A stretch of DNA of 39,721 nt from an uncultured Pseudomonadales bacterium. GTDB taxonomy: Bacteria; Pseudomonadota; Gammaproteobacteria; Pseudomonadales; IMCC2047. Where the stretch lies: the NCBI GenBank assembly GCA_947258415.1, contig CAMYIF010000002.1, forward strand, positions 1 through 39,721. Direction: 5' to 3'. Under the pieces are notes generated by a model. The model saw nothing but the letters and a program-made list of their open reading frames with translations. It searched no databases and was not told the DNA's origin. A program made the position numbers and the translations under genes. Below, in pieces: positions 15,023-23,975 of this stretch. Position 1 is the stretch's first letter. Every line of letters begins with the position of its first letter.

Positions 15023-17029
15023 ATGAATTTTTTCGAACACCAGGACCAGGCGCGCAAAAAAACGGGGCACCTGGTCTTTTTCTTTATTCTTGCCATTGTT
15101 TGCCTGATTGGTTTGACCAATTTCCTGGTTGTTGGCGTGATTGCCTACCTGGGCGGTGCCAATGTAAACAATGGCCATGCCATTATTAATTTCCTAGAAC
15201 TGGATACGCTGGTTGCCATTACCCTGGTAATAGTCAGCGTGGTAACCCTCGCCAGCCTGTACAAGTTGAAGCAATTATCGGGTGGCGGCCGGGTAGTGGC
15301 CGAAGCCATGGCTGGCAGGCTGCTCAATGTCGGTGATCTGGATGCGGATGAGCGAAAAGTCCTGAATATCGTTGAAGAAATGGCCATCGCCTCTGGCCTG
15401 CCTGTGCCGGCTGTCTACCTGATCGAGGAACCCGGTATAAATGCCTTTGCCGCGGGATACGAGCCTGCCGACGCGGTAATTGGCATTACCCGGGGTTGCA
15501 TTAGCCTGATGAACCGAGATGAACTTCAGGGCGTGATCGCCCACGAGTTCAGTCATATCTTGCACGGTGATATGCGCCTGAATATCCGCTTGATCGGTAT
15601 CCTGCACGGTATTTTGGTGATCGGGATTATCGGTGGCTATATTTTGCGTGGCATTTCTCGTAGCGGTTACCGTTCCAGATCAGGTAAAAATAAAAATGCC
15701 TTGCCTTTTCTCCTGCTGGGCGCTGGTTTGATGATAATAGGTTACGCGGGCACCTTTTTTGGCAATATTATCAAGGCGGCGGTCAGTCGCCAGCGCGAGT
15801 TTTTGGCAGATGCCTCGGCTGTACAATTCACCCGTAATCCTTCCGGTATTTCGGGTGCATTGCAAAAGATCGGTGGTTATTCGGCTGGTTCAGAAATCAG
15901 GCACCCTTACGCACCTGAAATGAGCCATCTTTTCTTCGGACAGGCCATACGCACATTATTCAGCGGTTTGATGGCAACACACCCGCCGCTGGAGTTACGC
16001 ATCAGGCGCATCGACCCGCACTGGGGCGGGAATTACCCGAGAGTAGAGCCTGCACAGGGTTTCAGCGATATTTACACACACCAGGCGGTTAATACGAGTC
16101 AGGCGGGGACGGAATCCGGCTTTGTATCGGCTAATAATGCGTTGGCCGGTTCAGAGCAGACCTCAGCAAGCCAGGCTAATACCGGTTTAAATGCCGAAAG
16201 TGTCCAATCCGGGCTGATCGCTGCTGTGGGCGAGCTTACACCGGGTCACAGGGAATTCGCGCGCTTATTCCTTGACAGCTTGCCCGAGGTTATCCGGCAG
16301 GCCGCGCATGAACCCTACGGGGCACGCGCACTGGTTTACTGCCTGTTGCTTGATAATGAACAGCCAGTACGCGACAAGCAATTGGGTATGTTGCGGGATA
16401 ATGCCGATCCTTGTGTTTTCGAATTAATCAATGATTTGATCAGCCACCTGGGCGTTTTCACGGGAGAAAGTCACCGTCTGCCTTTAATTGAATTGTGTCT
16501 GCCGGCACTCAAACAATTATCGGATCGACAGTGGCGGGTTTTCAAATCAAACCTGGTGTTGTTGATGCAGGCCGATGACCACATAGAACTCTACGAATGG
16601 GCACTATACCGTATCATATTACATTCGATCGAAAAGCAAGCATTCAGGCTGGGTGACAAGGGTGCGATAGGTTCATTACGCCTGGTTACCAAAGCGATTG
16701 GCCTGGTGCTGTCTGCCGTTGCCAGTTCGGGTGCGGGCAGCCAGGAAAAGGCACAGGCCGGTTTTGCCGCCGCCAGGGATTACCTTGGTTTACGCCGGAT
16801 AAAGTACAGCACCAGGGAACAGTACTCTTTAAAAGACCTGTCACGTGCGATCGCCCTGTTAAACCGGGTTAAACCTTTGCTAAAACCCCGATTGCTGAAA
16901 GCCATGTGCCTGTGTGCCAGTCACGATAATAAGATTAAACCAGTCGAGATCGAGTTGATCAGGGCCCTGTCTGCCAGTCTGGATTGCCCGATGCCGCCGC
17001 TCCTGTTACATCAGGGGCCGTCAATTTGA
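15023..17029 (+). CDS. M48 family metalloprotease with long C-terminal TerB-like extension
   Basis: The protein is 668 residues. Two N-terminal membrane helices (about 16-45 and 60-80) precede an HtpX-like peptidase domain with zinc motif HEFSH (H174, E175, H178) and third ligand E259 in QREFLADA. Further hydrophobic segments lie at about 190-212 and 228-250. The catalytic core ends near residue 335 with the family motif THPPLELRIRRID. A polar Ser/Gln/Asn-rich linker (about 350-395) follows, then about 270 helical residues. Its last part (AMCLCASHDNKIKPVEIELIRALSASLDCPMPPL) resembles a TerB-type repeat, and an earlier stretch (NLVLLMQADDHIELYEWAL) may be a second copy. Substrate is unknown; membrane-protein quality control is likely by analogy to HtpX. 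It is in an operon with lemA. Confidence 0.9.
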   Translation: MNFFEHQDQARKKTGHLVFFFILAIVCLIGLTNFLVVGVIAYLGGANVNNGHAIINFLELDTLVAITLVIVSVVTLASLYKLKQLSGGGRVVAEAMAGRLLNVGDLDADERKVLNIVEEMAIASGLPVPAVYLIEEPGINAFAAGYEPADAVIGITRGCISLMNRDELQGVIAHEFSHILHGDMRLNIRLIGILHGILVIGIIGGYILRGISRSGYRSRSGKNKNALPFLLLGAGLMIIGYAGTFFGNIIKAAVSRQREFLADASAVQFTRNPSGISGALQKIGGYSAGSEIRHPYAPEMSHLFFGQAIRTLFSGLMATHPPLELRIRRIDPHWGGNYPRVEPAQGFSDIYTHQAVNTSQAGTESGFVSANNALAGSEQTSASQANTGLNAESVQSGLIAAVGELTPGHREFARLFLDSLPEVIRQAAHEPYGARALVYCLLLDNEQPVRDKQLGMLRDNADPCVFELINDLISHLGVFTGESHRLPLIELCLPALKQLSDRQWRVFKSNLVLLMQADDHIELYEWALYRIILHSIEKQAFRLGDKGAIGSLRLVTKAIGLVLSAVASSGAGSQEKAQAGFAAARDYLGLRRIKYSTREQYSLKDLSRAIALLNRVKPLLKPRLLKAMCLCASHDNKIKPVEIELIRALSASLDCPMPPLLLHQGPSI

Positions 17030-17040
17030 GCCGGTGGTTG

Positions 17041-17817
17041 TTAACCTTGTTCCGGTCGAGTAAAAACCCAATCCTTGTCCGAGGACATTTCCTGGTTAAA
17101 GGCATACCCGCCGAGATTAAATTGCTTTATTTGTTCCGGGTCCTCAATCTTGTTCTTCACGATAAACCTGACCATCATGCCCCTTGCTTTCTTTGCGAAG
17201 AAGCTGATGACTTTGTAGGTGCCCTTTTTTTCGTCCTTGAAAATAGGGGTGATGATATTGGCGTTCAGGCGTCGGGCTTTGATCGCCTTGAAGTATTCGT
17301 TTGAAGCCAGGTTTATCAATGTGCCATTTTGGCTGGATTCAAGGTCGGCATTGAGCCCGTCGGTAATCATATTGTCCCAGAATGCATACAGGTCCTTGCC
17401 GCGCTTGTTGGGTAATTTGGTGCCCATTTCCAGCCGGTAGGGTTGAATCAAATCGAATGGCCTGAGGATGCCATAAAGCCCGGAAAGAATGCGCAGGTGC
17501 TGCTGGGCAAATTCATCGTCCTTGTCGCTGAAATTTTCAGCCTCGAGGCCGGTGTAAACATCACCCTTGAATGCCAGTAAAGCCTGTTTGGCATTGTCCA
17601 GCGTAAACGGTTGCGACCAGGTTTCGTAGCGCGTGCTGTTGAGTATGGCCAGCTTGTCGCTGATGCGCATTAAACCGGCCAGTTCAGCAGGCGAAAATTG
17701 CCTGAGTTCGCCAATCAAACTTTGAGCATCATCGACAAAATCGGGTATCGTTGACCTTTGCGTGCGTGGTGTTGATTTAAAATCCAGTGTTTTGGCAGGA
17801 GAAATAACGATCAGCAT
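17041..17817 (-). CDS. yaaA: Peroxide stress protein YaaA (UPF0246/DUF328)
   Basis: The protein is 258 residues, the family's usual length. It begins MLIVISPAKTLDF, the family signature, and continues with ISDKLAILNSTRYETW, FKGDVYTGLEAENFS and LRILSGLYGILRPFDLIQPYRLEMGTKL, all diagnostic. The C-terminal half contains NLASNEYFKAIK and VKNKIEDPEQIKQFN. In E. coli YaaA lowers free iron and protects DNA during peroxide stress under OxyR control. Whether that control exists here cannot be seen. GGAA lies 7 bases before the ATG. It runs convergent to the M48 gene, with stop codons 11 bases apart. Confidence 0.95.
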   Translation of the reverse strand: MLIVISPAKTLDFKSTPRTQRSTIPDFVDDAQSLIGELRQFSPAELAGLMRISDKLAILNSTRYETWSQPFTLDNAKQALLAFKGDVYTGLEAENFSDKDDEFAQQHLRILSGLYGILRPFDLIQPYRLEMGTKLPNKRGKDLYAFWDNMITDGLNADLESSQNGTLINLASNEYFKAIKARRLNANIITPIFKDEKKGTYKVISFFAKKARGMMVRFIVKNKIEDPEQIKQFNLGGYAFNQEMSSDKDWVFTRPEQG

Positions 17818-18020
17818 ATGGGTTCCGGTGCGATAATAATGAATGACAGGAAAATTCGTGCCAGCAGTTTAATACGATTCTGTTTTAACGCCTATCCTAT
17901 CGGTTGAAATAAAAATGGTTATTCCCCGCATTCTCTGAAAAAAAGATTGTTATTTTTTATCTGGGATTAGATGTTCGTTATACTTCTGACTCCTTTTAAA
18001 AAGACCGGTGTGAATTGTCA

Positions 18021-18341
18021 ATGTACCAAATTGTTGTTTATATCCCAGAATCTCACTTGAATCTTGTCAAAGAAGTCATGTTTTCATCGGGAGCGGGACG
18101 CGTCGGGCATTATGATTACTGCGCCTGGCAAACGCTTGGGCAAGGCCAGTTCCGGCCACTAAAAGACAGTTCACCCTATATTGGCTCCCTGGGTCAAATA
18201 GAAACGGTGCCCGAATACCGTGTCGAGATGGTGTGTAGCGATGAATTTGTGCACCCTGTCTTGAAGGCGATGAAAGACGCCCACCCTTACGAAGAACCGG
18301 CTTTTTCCGTGTGGCCGCTCGAATTCGATATTATTGACTGA
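18021..18341 (+). CDS. NIF3/YqfO-type dimerisation-domain protein
   Basis: This is a 106-residue stand-alone protein that resembles the inserted YqfO/NIF3 domain: YQIVVYIPESHLNLVKEVMFSSGAG at the start, GHYDYCAWQTLGQGQFRPL in the middle, and the closing DAHPYEEPAFSVWPL, which is highly conserved in the family. The fold is related to CutA and PII, and such proteins form oligomers; function is not established. ATG at 18021 was chosen over an in-frame TTG at 18015. A TATACT at 17979-17984 may be its -10. It is convergent with the NUDIX gene. Confidence 0.83.
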   Translation: MYQIVVYIPESHLNLVKEVMFSSGAGRVGHYDYCAWQTLGQGQFRPLKDSSPYIGSLGQIETVPEYRVEMVCSDEFVHPVLKAMKDAHPYEEPAFSVWPLEFDIID

Positions 18342-18386
18342 TCAATTCAGGAAAAACATTGCCCTGTCAATGCCGGAAGGCTCCGG

Positions 18387-18932
18387 CTAGCGCCTGATTT
18401 TTGTGCCGGTCAAGTCGCGCATCCTGACCGGAAACAATCCCTGCTTCCTGTCTTCGAAATAAAACCCCAGCGTTTTTCTCATTACCGGAAAGGCCAGCTC
18501 GTCCCAGGGAATATCCTGTTCCGTAAATAACGAGACTTCAAGGCTTTCCTGGCCGGCGGCGTACGCCTGATCCTCGAGAGTGCTTCGGAAAATCATGTAG
18601 ACCTGGTTGATATGCGGCAGGTTGAAAAGTGTATAGATACTATGGATATCGACTCTTGCCCTGGCTTCTTCCCAGGTTTCGCGTCGGGCAGCTTCAAGGC
18701 TGCTTTCTCCGTTTTCCATAAACCCGGCTGGCAGGGTCCACAGACCGTAACGAGGTTCGATTGCACGTTTGCATAACAGCACCTTGTCTTCGTGAGTGAC
18801 CAGGCAACCGGCTATGATACGGGGGTTAACATAGTGAATCGTATTACAGTGATCGCAGACATGGCGTGGACGGTCGTCACCCTCGGGGATGCGTTTTACA
18901 ACGGGTTTGCCGCAATGGCTGCAAAAATTCAT
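18387..18932 (-). CDS. NUDIX hydrolase with N-terminal zinc ribbon
   Basis: The 181-residue product begins with a zinc ribbon (C4/C7 and C26/C29) followed by a NUDIX domain. The NUDIX box runs from G70 with E76, then R84-E85 and E88-E89, in the GX5EX7REUXEE arrangement. The usual Gly after the EE pair is replaced by Arg, which is tolerated in many members. The architecture resembles NADH pyrophosphatases and related ADP-ribose-type hydrolases, but the protein lacks the SQPWPFPxS motif of NudC, so a nucleoside-diphosphate derivative is the most that can be said of its substrate. ATG at 18932 was chosen over a TTG two codons upstream. A small hairpin (18372-18387) overlaps its stop codon. Confidence 0.88.
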   Translation of the reverse strand: MNFCSHCGKPVVKRIPEGDDRPRHVCDHCNTIHYVNPRIIAGCLVTHEDKVLLCKRAIEPRYGLWTLPAGFMENGESSLEAARRETWEEARARVDIHSIYTLFNLPHINQVYMIFRSTLEDQAYAAGQESLEVSLFTEQDIPWDELAFPVMRKTLGFYFEDRKQGLFPVRMRDLTGTKIRR

Positions 18933-19049
18933 TCTCAAAGTCTAAACCAAATTAGCTTTAAGCGTCATGCAAATTTCTGTATTCTTCCGCGCATTCGGGC
19001 CACTAACTGGATATTTCAAAGTGTACCAAACGAGATTTTATAGCCAAAT

Positions 19050-19259
19050 ATGGATATTGTAATGAACCAAAATCAACCCTTACCATCTCCGTGTGTCAGT
19101 ATCTGCGCGTTAAATGACGACGATATCTGCATTGGCTGCTATCGATCTGCCGATGAGATTATGAGTTGGGGCAAACTGGAAGAAAGTGAAAAACGCCAGG
19201 TTTATATGAATATCGCCAGACGCACTGCAGAGGCCGGTGCCTTTCTGGATATTAAGTAA
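19050..19259 (+). CDS. DUF1289 family protein
   Basis: This 69-residue protein has the DUF1289 pattern SPCVSICALNDDDICIGCYRSADEIMSW, with four conserved cysteines (C-x3-C, then C-x2-C) that suggest a metal-bound knuckle. The rest is a short amphipathic helix. The function of the family is unknown. The start could be the ATG at 19050 or one at 19062, and neither has a clear ribosome site. A strong bidirectional terminator follows. Confidence 0.85.
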   Translation: MDIVMNQNQPLPSPCVSICALNDDDICIGCYRSADEIMSWGKLEESEKRQVYMNIARRTAEAGAFLDIK

Positions 19260-19310
19260 GCGGCGTTATTAATCATAACAACAAGTATCAACGGCATTGG
19301 AATTAATAAT

Positions 19311-19336
19311 AAAAGGGCTGCAATTGCAGCCCTTTT
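19311..19336. terminator. Bidirectional rho-independent terminator
   Basis: A perfect 26-base palindrome (AAAAGGGCTGCAA and its complement) lies between convergent genes ending at 19259 and 19360. T runs on both strands let it serve both. Confidence 0.92.
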
Positions 19337-19359
19337 TACGTCTGTAGTATCGGGTTACA

Positions 19360-19965
19360 TCAGTTGGTAAACACCGGTTCGAAACCAACACTCCAGATGA
19401 TTACAGTTGAGATCAGCAATATCACGGCCATAACAAGGGCGAAAGTGAGAATGGAACTGGCGAACATCATGCCGCGTTCTTTGGAAATTTTAAAGACGAT
19501 TGGAACGCCCGAATAAAGCAGCCACGATGAGTAGCCGGCACCAATAAGCAGTGCAATGAACCCTAGCCATATTACCGGGTACATGCCAACAACGCTGAGA
19601 ATAATTAAAGGCATAGTGATGTAGGTAGCCATGACGATACCGCTCATTTGTTGTTTGGTAAGGTCAGTGTAGGTGTCACGCATCCAGTCAATGGCGATAC
19701 CAGTAACGACGATCCCGGAAACGATACCGAAGTAGGATATGATGCATAACGGGATTGTACTTTCCACGGTCAGCTTGGTGACATCACCGCCCCCTATCTG
19801 CCAGCCGACCTGCGTGGCGCCGATAAATCCGGATATAGGGGGTATGGCGGACAGAACAAGCAGATAAAACAAATAGAGCTTGGGGCGTTTGGTCTGTTCT
19901 TGTTGAATAGTTTCCCATTCTTCATAAGGGTGGGCAAATAGCCCCCACGTATGGCTCAATAACAC
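19360..19965 (-). CDS. Yip1-family integral membrane protein
   Basis: This protein of about 201 residues has five or six hydrophobic segments. Its cytoplasmic N-terminus, WGLFAHPYEEWETI, is typical of bacterial Yip1-domain proteins, whose role is unknown. The GTG at 19965 is the likely start: AAAGGAG lies 8 bases upstream, whereas the earlier ATG at 20019 would add an unconserved, basic stretch. Segments are visible at LYLFYLLVLSAIPPISGFIG, IPLCIISYFGIVSGIVVTGIAI, YITMPLIILSVVGMYPVIWLGFIALLIGAG and SILTFALVMAVILLISTVIIW. It lies downstream of the CNNM/CorC gene but has its own candidate promoter. Confidence 0.85.
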   Translation of the reverse strand: MLLSHTWGLFAHPYEEWETIQQEQTKRPKLYLFYLLVLSAIPPISGFIGATQVGWQIGGGDVTKLTVESTIPLCIISYFGIVSGIVVTGIAIDWMRDTYTDLTKQQMSGIVMATYITMPLIILSVVGMYPVIWLGFIALLIGAGYSSWLLYSGVPIVFKISKERGMMFASSILTFALVMAVILLISTVIIWSVGFEPVFTN

Positions 19966-20035
19966 GGTTTGTACTCCTTTATGTTTTGCTTTCAGATTTC
20001 GGCTACGAAAACATACCAATCTGAATCATTTTATG

Positions 20036-20062
20036 ATTATACGATTTATTGCAATGCCTGAA
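20036..20062 (-). promoter_or_regulatory. Candidate promoter for the Yip1-family gene
   Basis: Reading leftward, TTCAGG (20062-20057) and a perfect TATAAT (20041-20036) are separated by 15 bases. The spacing is short, so the -35 assignment is weak, but the -10 is good. Confidence 0.35.
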
Positions 20063-20105
20063 TATCTAAAATATTCGCTTTATAACCGCCGTACTCCAAA
20101 AGCAA

Positions 20106-21389
20106 TTAACCGACCGGTAATTTTTCCGGTTGTTTGATTACCGGAGTTATACGGGCAGATTTTACAATATTGTCCTTGGTTTGTAATGTTTCAATATAAT
20201 AGTTGTCAATTTTGATAGCAACATTGGCATCAGGAATTGATTCGAGCGATTCCATAATCAACCCGTTCAGGGTTTTGGGTCCATGCGCGGGCAGTCGCCA
20301 TTTAAGGCTTTTATTAATCTCCCGGATGTTCGCCGTGCCGTCGATAATATAGGTGCCATCGTTCTGCGGGTGTATTTCCTTGTTACTGGCGGCCGCATCG
20401 GTGGTAAATTCGCCCACTATTTCTTCCAGTATATCCTCGAGTGTGGCGATCCCCAGTATATCGCCGTATTCATCGACCACCAGGCCAATACGGCGTTTTT
20501 CCTTCTGGAAGTTCAATAACTGGGTATTGAGTGGTGTGCTTTCCGGAATGAAATACGGTTCGGCGGTTTGCTGAGCGATGGACTCCTTGGTCAATTCATC
20601 GTCGGTGAGAAAACGTATGGCATTGCGTGAATGCAAAAACCCGGTGATGTTATTTATATCCCCTTTGTAGACGGGTAGCCTGGTATGGCGGCAGGTGCGC
20701 AGTTGATCAATGATGTCATCGACACTGTCGTCAAGGTCAATACCAACGATCTCGTTACGAGGCACCATAATATCTTCGACCGTGACTTTTTCCAGGTCGA
20801 GAATGCTCAGCAACATGCTCTGGTGGCGTTTGGGTATTAATGCACTGGCCTCGTTGACCACGGTTCGCAATTCTTCCTGGGTAATTTTATTTGCCCGTTC
20901 GTCATCGATGCGAACCCCCAACAGGCGTAACAACTGGTTACAGATGAAATTGACAATCCACACCATCGGGTAAAATAAAAACAGCAGTGGCTTCAGGATA
21001 AGCGCCGCGGGTAATGCAATACGCTCCGGGTGAATGGCGGCCAGTGTCTTGGGGGTGACTTCGGCAAAAATAAGTATTACCAGGGTCAACATGCCTGTGG
21101 CAATGGCGACACCCGCATCGCCCCATAGTCTCAGGGCAATCACGGTGGCGATTGATGAGGCGGCAATATTAACAAAATTATTACCGATTAAGATCAGGCC
21201 AATTAATCTATCCGGTCGACTCAGTAATTTACTCGCCGTCAGGGCACCGGTTCGCTTGATTTTAATCAGATGTTTCAATCGATAGCGGTTAAGCGCCATC
21301 ATGCTGGTTTCTGAACTCGAAAAGAATCCGGAAAGGAGAATTAAAAAAAACAACGATAAGAACAGAATGCTCAGAGGAATGTCGTTCAA
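20106..21389 (-). CDS. yfjD: CNNM/CorC-type transport protein with DUF21 and CBS pair (YfjD-like)
   Basis: The 427 residues comprise a DUF21 membrane domain (residues 1-190, four hydrophobic segments, with GFFSSSETSMMALNRYRLKHL near the start), a CBS pair (about 205-335, with VEDIMVPRNEIVGID and LVVDEYGDILGIATLEDILEEIVGE) and a C-terminal CorC/HlyC domain. Members are linked to Mg2+ or Co2+ handling, and the CBS pair probably binds adenine nucleotides. It starts at a TTG (21389), since the next Met is inside the first helix. It lies 67 bases downstream of ypjD, on the same strand, as in E. coli where ypjD and yfjD adjoin ffh. The two probably form an operon. Confidence 0.93.
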   Translation of the reverse strand: MNDIPLSILFLSLFFLILLSGFFSSSETSMMALNRYRLKHLIKIKRTGALTASKLLSRPDRLIGLILIGNNFVNIAASSIATVIALRLWGDAGVAIATGMLTLVILIFAEVTPKTLAAIHPERIALPAALILKPLLFLFYPMVWIVNFICNQLLRLLGVRIDDERANKITQEELRTVVNEASALIPKRHQSMLLSILDLEKVTVEDIMVPRNEIVGIDLDDSVDDIIDQLRTCRHTRLPVYKGDINNITGFLHSRNAIRFLTDDELTKESIAQQTAEPYFIPESTPLNTQLLNFQKEKRRIGLVVDEYGDILGIATLEDILEEIVGEFTTDAAASNKEIHPQNDGTYIIDGTANIREINKSLKWRLPAHGPKTLNGLIMESLESIPDANVAIKIDNYYIETLQTKDNIVKSARITPVIKQPEKLPVG

Positions 21390-21456
21390 AAAATCTAGTA
21401 CCTGTAAATTGTTTTGCCTGTCTTTCTATGCCGTTAAGCAAGGAAAGTCAAGGCGG

Positions 21457-22263
21457 TTAATTTGCTCTTTGAAGAATGACTTCAAGCACAAGCTTGGAGC
21501 CCATAAATGCCAGCATTAGCAGTGCATAGCCCGCCAGTGTGTAACGTATAGCCGTTGTGCCGCGCCATCCGAGTCGGTGCCGGCCAATTAATAATGTTGA
21601 AAAGATGATCCAGGCAAAAATCGATAGCACGGTTTTATGTGCCAGTTGCTGGGCAAACAGGTCTTCAATGAAAATGAAGCCGGTAACTATAGCGCAGGTC
21701 AGCAGGAAAAAGCCTACCCAGATTACCTCGAATAACAGTTTTTCCATAACCTGCAGGGGCGGCAGGCGCATTATGTATCCGTTGGTTTTCTTGTGGTGTA
21801 AATGATTATCCTGTATTGCCAGAAGAATTGATTGAACCGCGGCAATGGTCAGGACACTGTATGCGGAAATGGATAAAGCAATATGGCTGGTCATCTGGAA
21901 GTCAAGGTTTTGAAGGGGTCCGGTCGTATCCTGGTTGATGAGAGCCAGCAGGATGGCCAGCGCAGCCAGCGGGTAAAGGCCTATAAACAGGTTTTCCAAC
22001 GGTTTTTGCAGGCTGCTTAACAGCACGATTAGAATGACGAGCCAGCCGACCAGCGAAGCGGCATTGTAGAGGCCGATATTTACACCGGCTTCGGTCAGGA
22101 AAGTGCCCTGGAAACTCAGCGTATGAAATATAATGGCAAACAGACCGAATAACAGAGCATACGGGCGTCCCGTTTTTTTTGGGTGCACCAGGTTAAAATA
22201 TTGTAAGATAGCGCCGCACAGGTAACAGGCGATAGCAAATGAGCCGAGCAACGTTGCGGTCAT
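21457..22263 (-). CDS. ypjD: CcsA-like inner-membrane protein YpjD
   Basis: The 268-residue protein has about eight membrane segments and belongs to the cytochrome c assembly (CcsA/CcmF-like) family in its YpjD branch. Recognisable parts are the N-terminal ATLLGSFAIACYLCGAILQYF and HIALSISAYSVLTIAAVQSILLAIQ, with conserved histidines in the membrane. The WWD heme-handling motif of true CcsA proteins is absent. Its function is not established. It is divergent from ffh, the neighbourhood conserved across Gammaproteobacteria, and upstream of the CNNM/CorC gene. Confidence 0.92.
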   Translation of the reverse strand: MTATLLGSFAIACYLCGAILQYFNLVHPKKTGRPYALLFGLFAIIFHTLSFQGTFLTEAGVNIGLYNAASLVGWLVILIVLLSSLQKPLENLFIGLYPLAALAILLALINQDTTGPLQNLDFQMTSHIALSISAYSVLTIAAVQSILLAIQDNHLHHKKTNGYIMRLPPLQVMEKLLFEVIWVGFFLLTCAIVTGFIFIEDLFAQQLAHKTVLSIFAWIIFSTLLIGRHRLGWRGTTAIRYTLAGYALLMLAFMGSKLVLEVILQRAN

Positions 22264-22398
22264 AGGTTTATTATTGACAGGCGATGGTGAAAAAGTGTAA
22301 ATGCATTTTTTCAGGTTCTTTTAAAGTAACGAATCTATTGTATTTCCTGTTAAAATTCCACATTAGATCAGATTTTATTCAAAATTGGACGAGGTTTT

Positions 22399-23769
22399 AT
22401 GTTTGACAGTTTAACCAGCCGTTTGGGCGATACCCTTAAGCAGATCAGCGGTAAAGCCAGATTAAGTGAAGCCAACATCAAGGAAACCTTGCGCGAAGTG
22501 CGCATGGCGTTGCTGGAAGCCGACGTGGCACTGCCCGTCGTCAAGGCATTTATCGAGCGCGTCAAACAACGCGCGGTTGGCCAGGAAGTTGCCAGGAGCC
22601 TGTCCCCGGGTCAGGCGTTTATCAAGGTCGTGCAGAGCGAACTTGAGAAGGTTATGGGTGAGTACAACGAAGAGCTCAACCTTGCTACCCAGCCACCGGC
22701 CGTGATCCTGGTAGCCGGATTGCAGGGCGCGGGTAAAACCACCTCGATTGGCAAACTGGCTCGCTGGCTAAAGGAAAACAAAAAGAAATCCGTGATGGTG
22801 GCCAGTGCCGATGTATACCGGCCTGCCGCAATCAAGCAGCTCGAGACCCTTGCTAACGAGGTCGGGGTTAAGTTTTTTCCAAGTTCCAGCGATCAGAAAC
22901 CCATCGACATTGCCAATGCGGCGATAGCTCAGGCGAAGCAGTCCTATGTCGACGTGCTGTTAATCGATACCGCCGGACGATTGCATATTGACGAAAACAT
23001 GATGCAGGAAATCAAGGCACTGCACTCTGCTGTGAAGCCAATTGAGACCCTGTTTGTTGTCGACGCAATGACTGGCCAGGATGCGGCCAATACTGCGAAA
23101 GCCTTTAACGACACCCTGCCATTAACCGGGGTGATCCTGACCAAGACCGATGGTGATTCGCGCGGTGGGGCGGCGCTTTCGGTGCGCCATATTACCGGCA
23201 AACCGATCAAATTTATGGGTGTCGGCGAGAAAACGGACGCACTGGAGCCTTTCCACCCGGATCGGGTAGCCTCCCGCATCCTGGGTATGGGCGATATTCT
23301 CAGCCTGATCGAGGATGCCGAACGTAAAATTGATAAAACCAAGGCTGACAGGCTGGTCAGGAAGGTTAAAAAAGGAAAAAAATTCGATTTGAATGATTTC
23401 CGGGACCAGTTACAGCAAATGCAAAGTATGGGCGGTGCCTCGGGACTGATGTCCAAATTGCCGGGAATGGGAAACATGAGCGGCATGATCGAGCAGCATG
23501 TCAACGATAAAATGTTTACCCAGATGGAGGCATTGATTAATTCCATGACGCCAAAGGAACGGCGCTATCCGGATGTCATCAATAATTCACGCAAACGCCG
23601 AATTACTATGGGCTCCGGCACCCAGGTCCAGGATTTAAACCGCCTGTTGAAACAGCACAAGCAGATGCAAAAAATGATGAAGAAACTGTCGAGAAAAGGC
23701 GGTATGGCCAATTTAATGCGCGGTATGGGAGGCATGATGCCGCCCGGCGGTGGCTTCCCTCGTATGTAG
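22399..23769 (+). CDS. ffh: Signal recognition particle protein Ffh
   Basis: This is the GTPase of the bacterial SRP. With 4.5S RNA it delivers nascent membrane proteins to FtsY and the translocon. At 456 residues it is the usual length. The N domain covers residues 1-95, the G domain has its P-loop GLQGAGKTT at 107-115, followed by DTAGR, TKTDGDSRGGA and the GVGEK motif, and the methionine-rich M domain starts around 300 and holds the RNA-binding SRKRRITMGSGT. The tail ends in Met/Gly-rich sequence. The 4.5S RNA gene is not in the window. It is transcribed toward rpsP but separated from it by 206 bases containing a separate promoter. Confidence 0.98.
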   Translation: MFDSLTSRLGDTLKQISGKARLSEANIKETLREVRMALLEADVALPVVKAFIERVKQRAVGQEVARSLSPGQAFIKVVQSELEKVMGEYNEELNLATQPPAVILVAGLQGAGKTTSIGKLARWLKENKKKSVMVASADVYRPAAIKQLETLANEVGVKFFPSSSDQKPIDIANAAIAQAKQSYVDVLLIDTAGRLHIDENMMQEIKALHSAVKPIETLFVVDAMTGQDAANTAKAFNDTLPLTGVILTKTDGDSRGGAALSVRHITGKPIKFMGVGEKTDALEPFHPDRVASRILGMGDILSLIEDAERKIDKTKADRLVRKVKKGKKFDLNDFRDQLQQMQSMGGASGLMSKLPGMGNMSGMIEQHVNDKMFTQMEALINSMTPKERRYPDVINNSRKRRITMGSGTQVQDLNRLLKQHKQMQKMMKKLSRKGGMANLMRGMGGMMPPGGGFPRM

Positions 23770-23813
23770 TGGCCCGATAGAGTCAAAATCTGAAATAAAT
23801 AAACATTTCCAAG

Positions 23814-23842
23814 TTCACTTCTGCGATTTTATGGCGTAAAAT
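23814..23842 (+). promoter_or_regulatory. Candidate sigma-70 promoter for rpsP-rimM-trmD-rplS
   Basis: TTCACT (23814-23819) and TAAAAT (23837-23842) are spaced by 17 bases, giving a leader of about 125 bases that contains a 14-base tandem repeat. Confidence 0.5.
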
Positions 23843-23870
23843 GGCCGCCCTTTCGATCGATGCCCCTTGT

Positions 23871-23898
23871 GGTGCGGCAGAAAGGGTGCGGCAGAAAG
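23871..23898 (+). repeat. Two-copy 14-base tandem repeat in the rpsP leader
   Basis: The unit GGTGCGGCAGAAAG occurs twice without gap at 23871-23884 and 23885-23898, within the untranslated leader of the ribosomal operon. It could be simple slippage. Role unknown. Confidence 0.9.
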
Positions 23899-23975
23899 TT
23901 TTTAATTAGGTTGAGTGGTACAACGCATAACCGTGGGCGATTTCAAAACCCACCTGGATTAAAGGATCAATACAT

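Noticed and set aside
18372-18387. Hairpin GCCGGA-AGGC-TCCGGC as a terminator
   Set aside because: The stem is real, but there is no T run on either strand and it overlaps the NUDIX stop codon.
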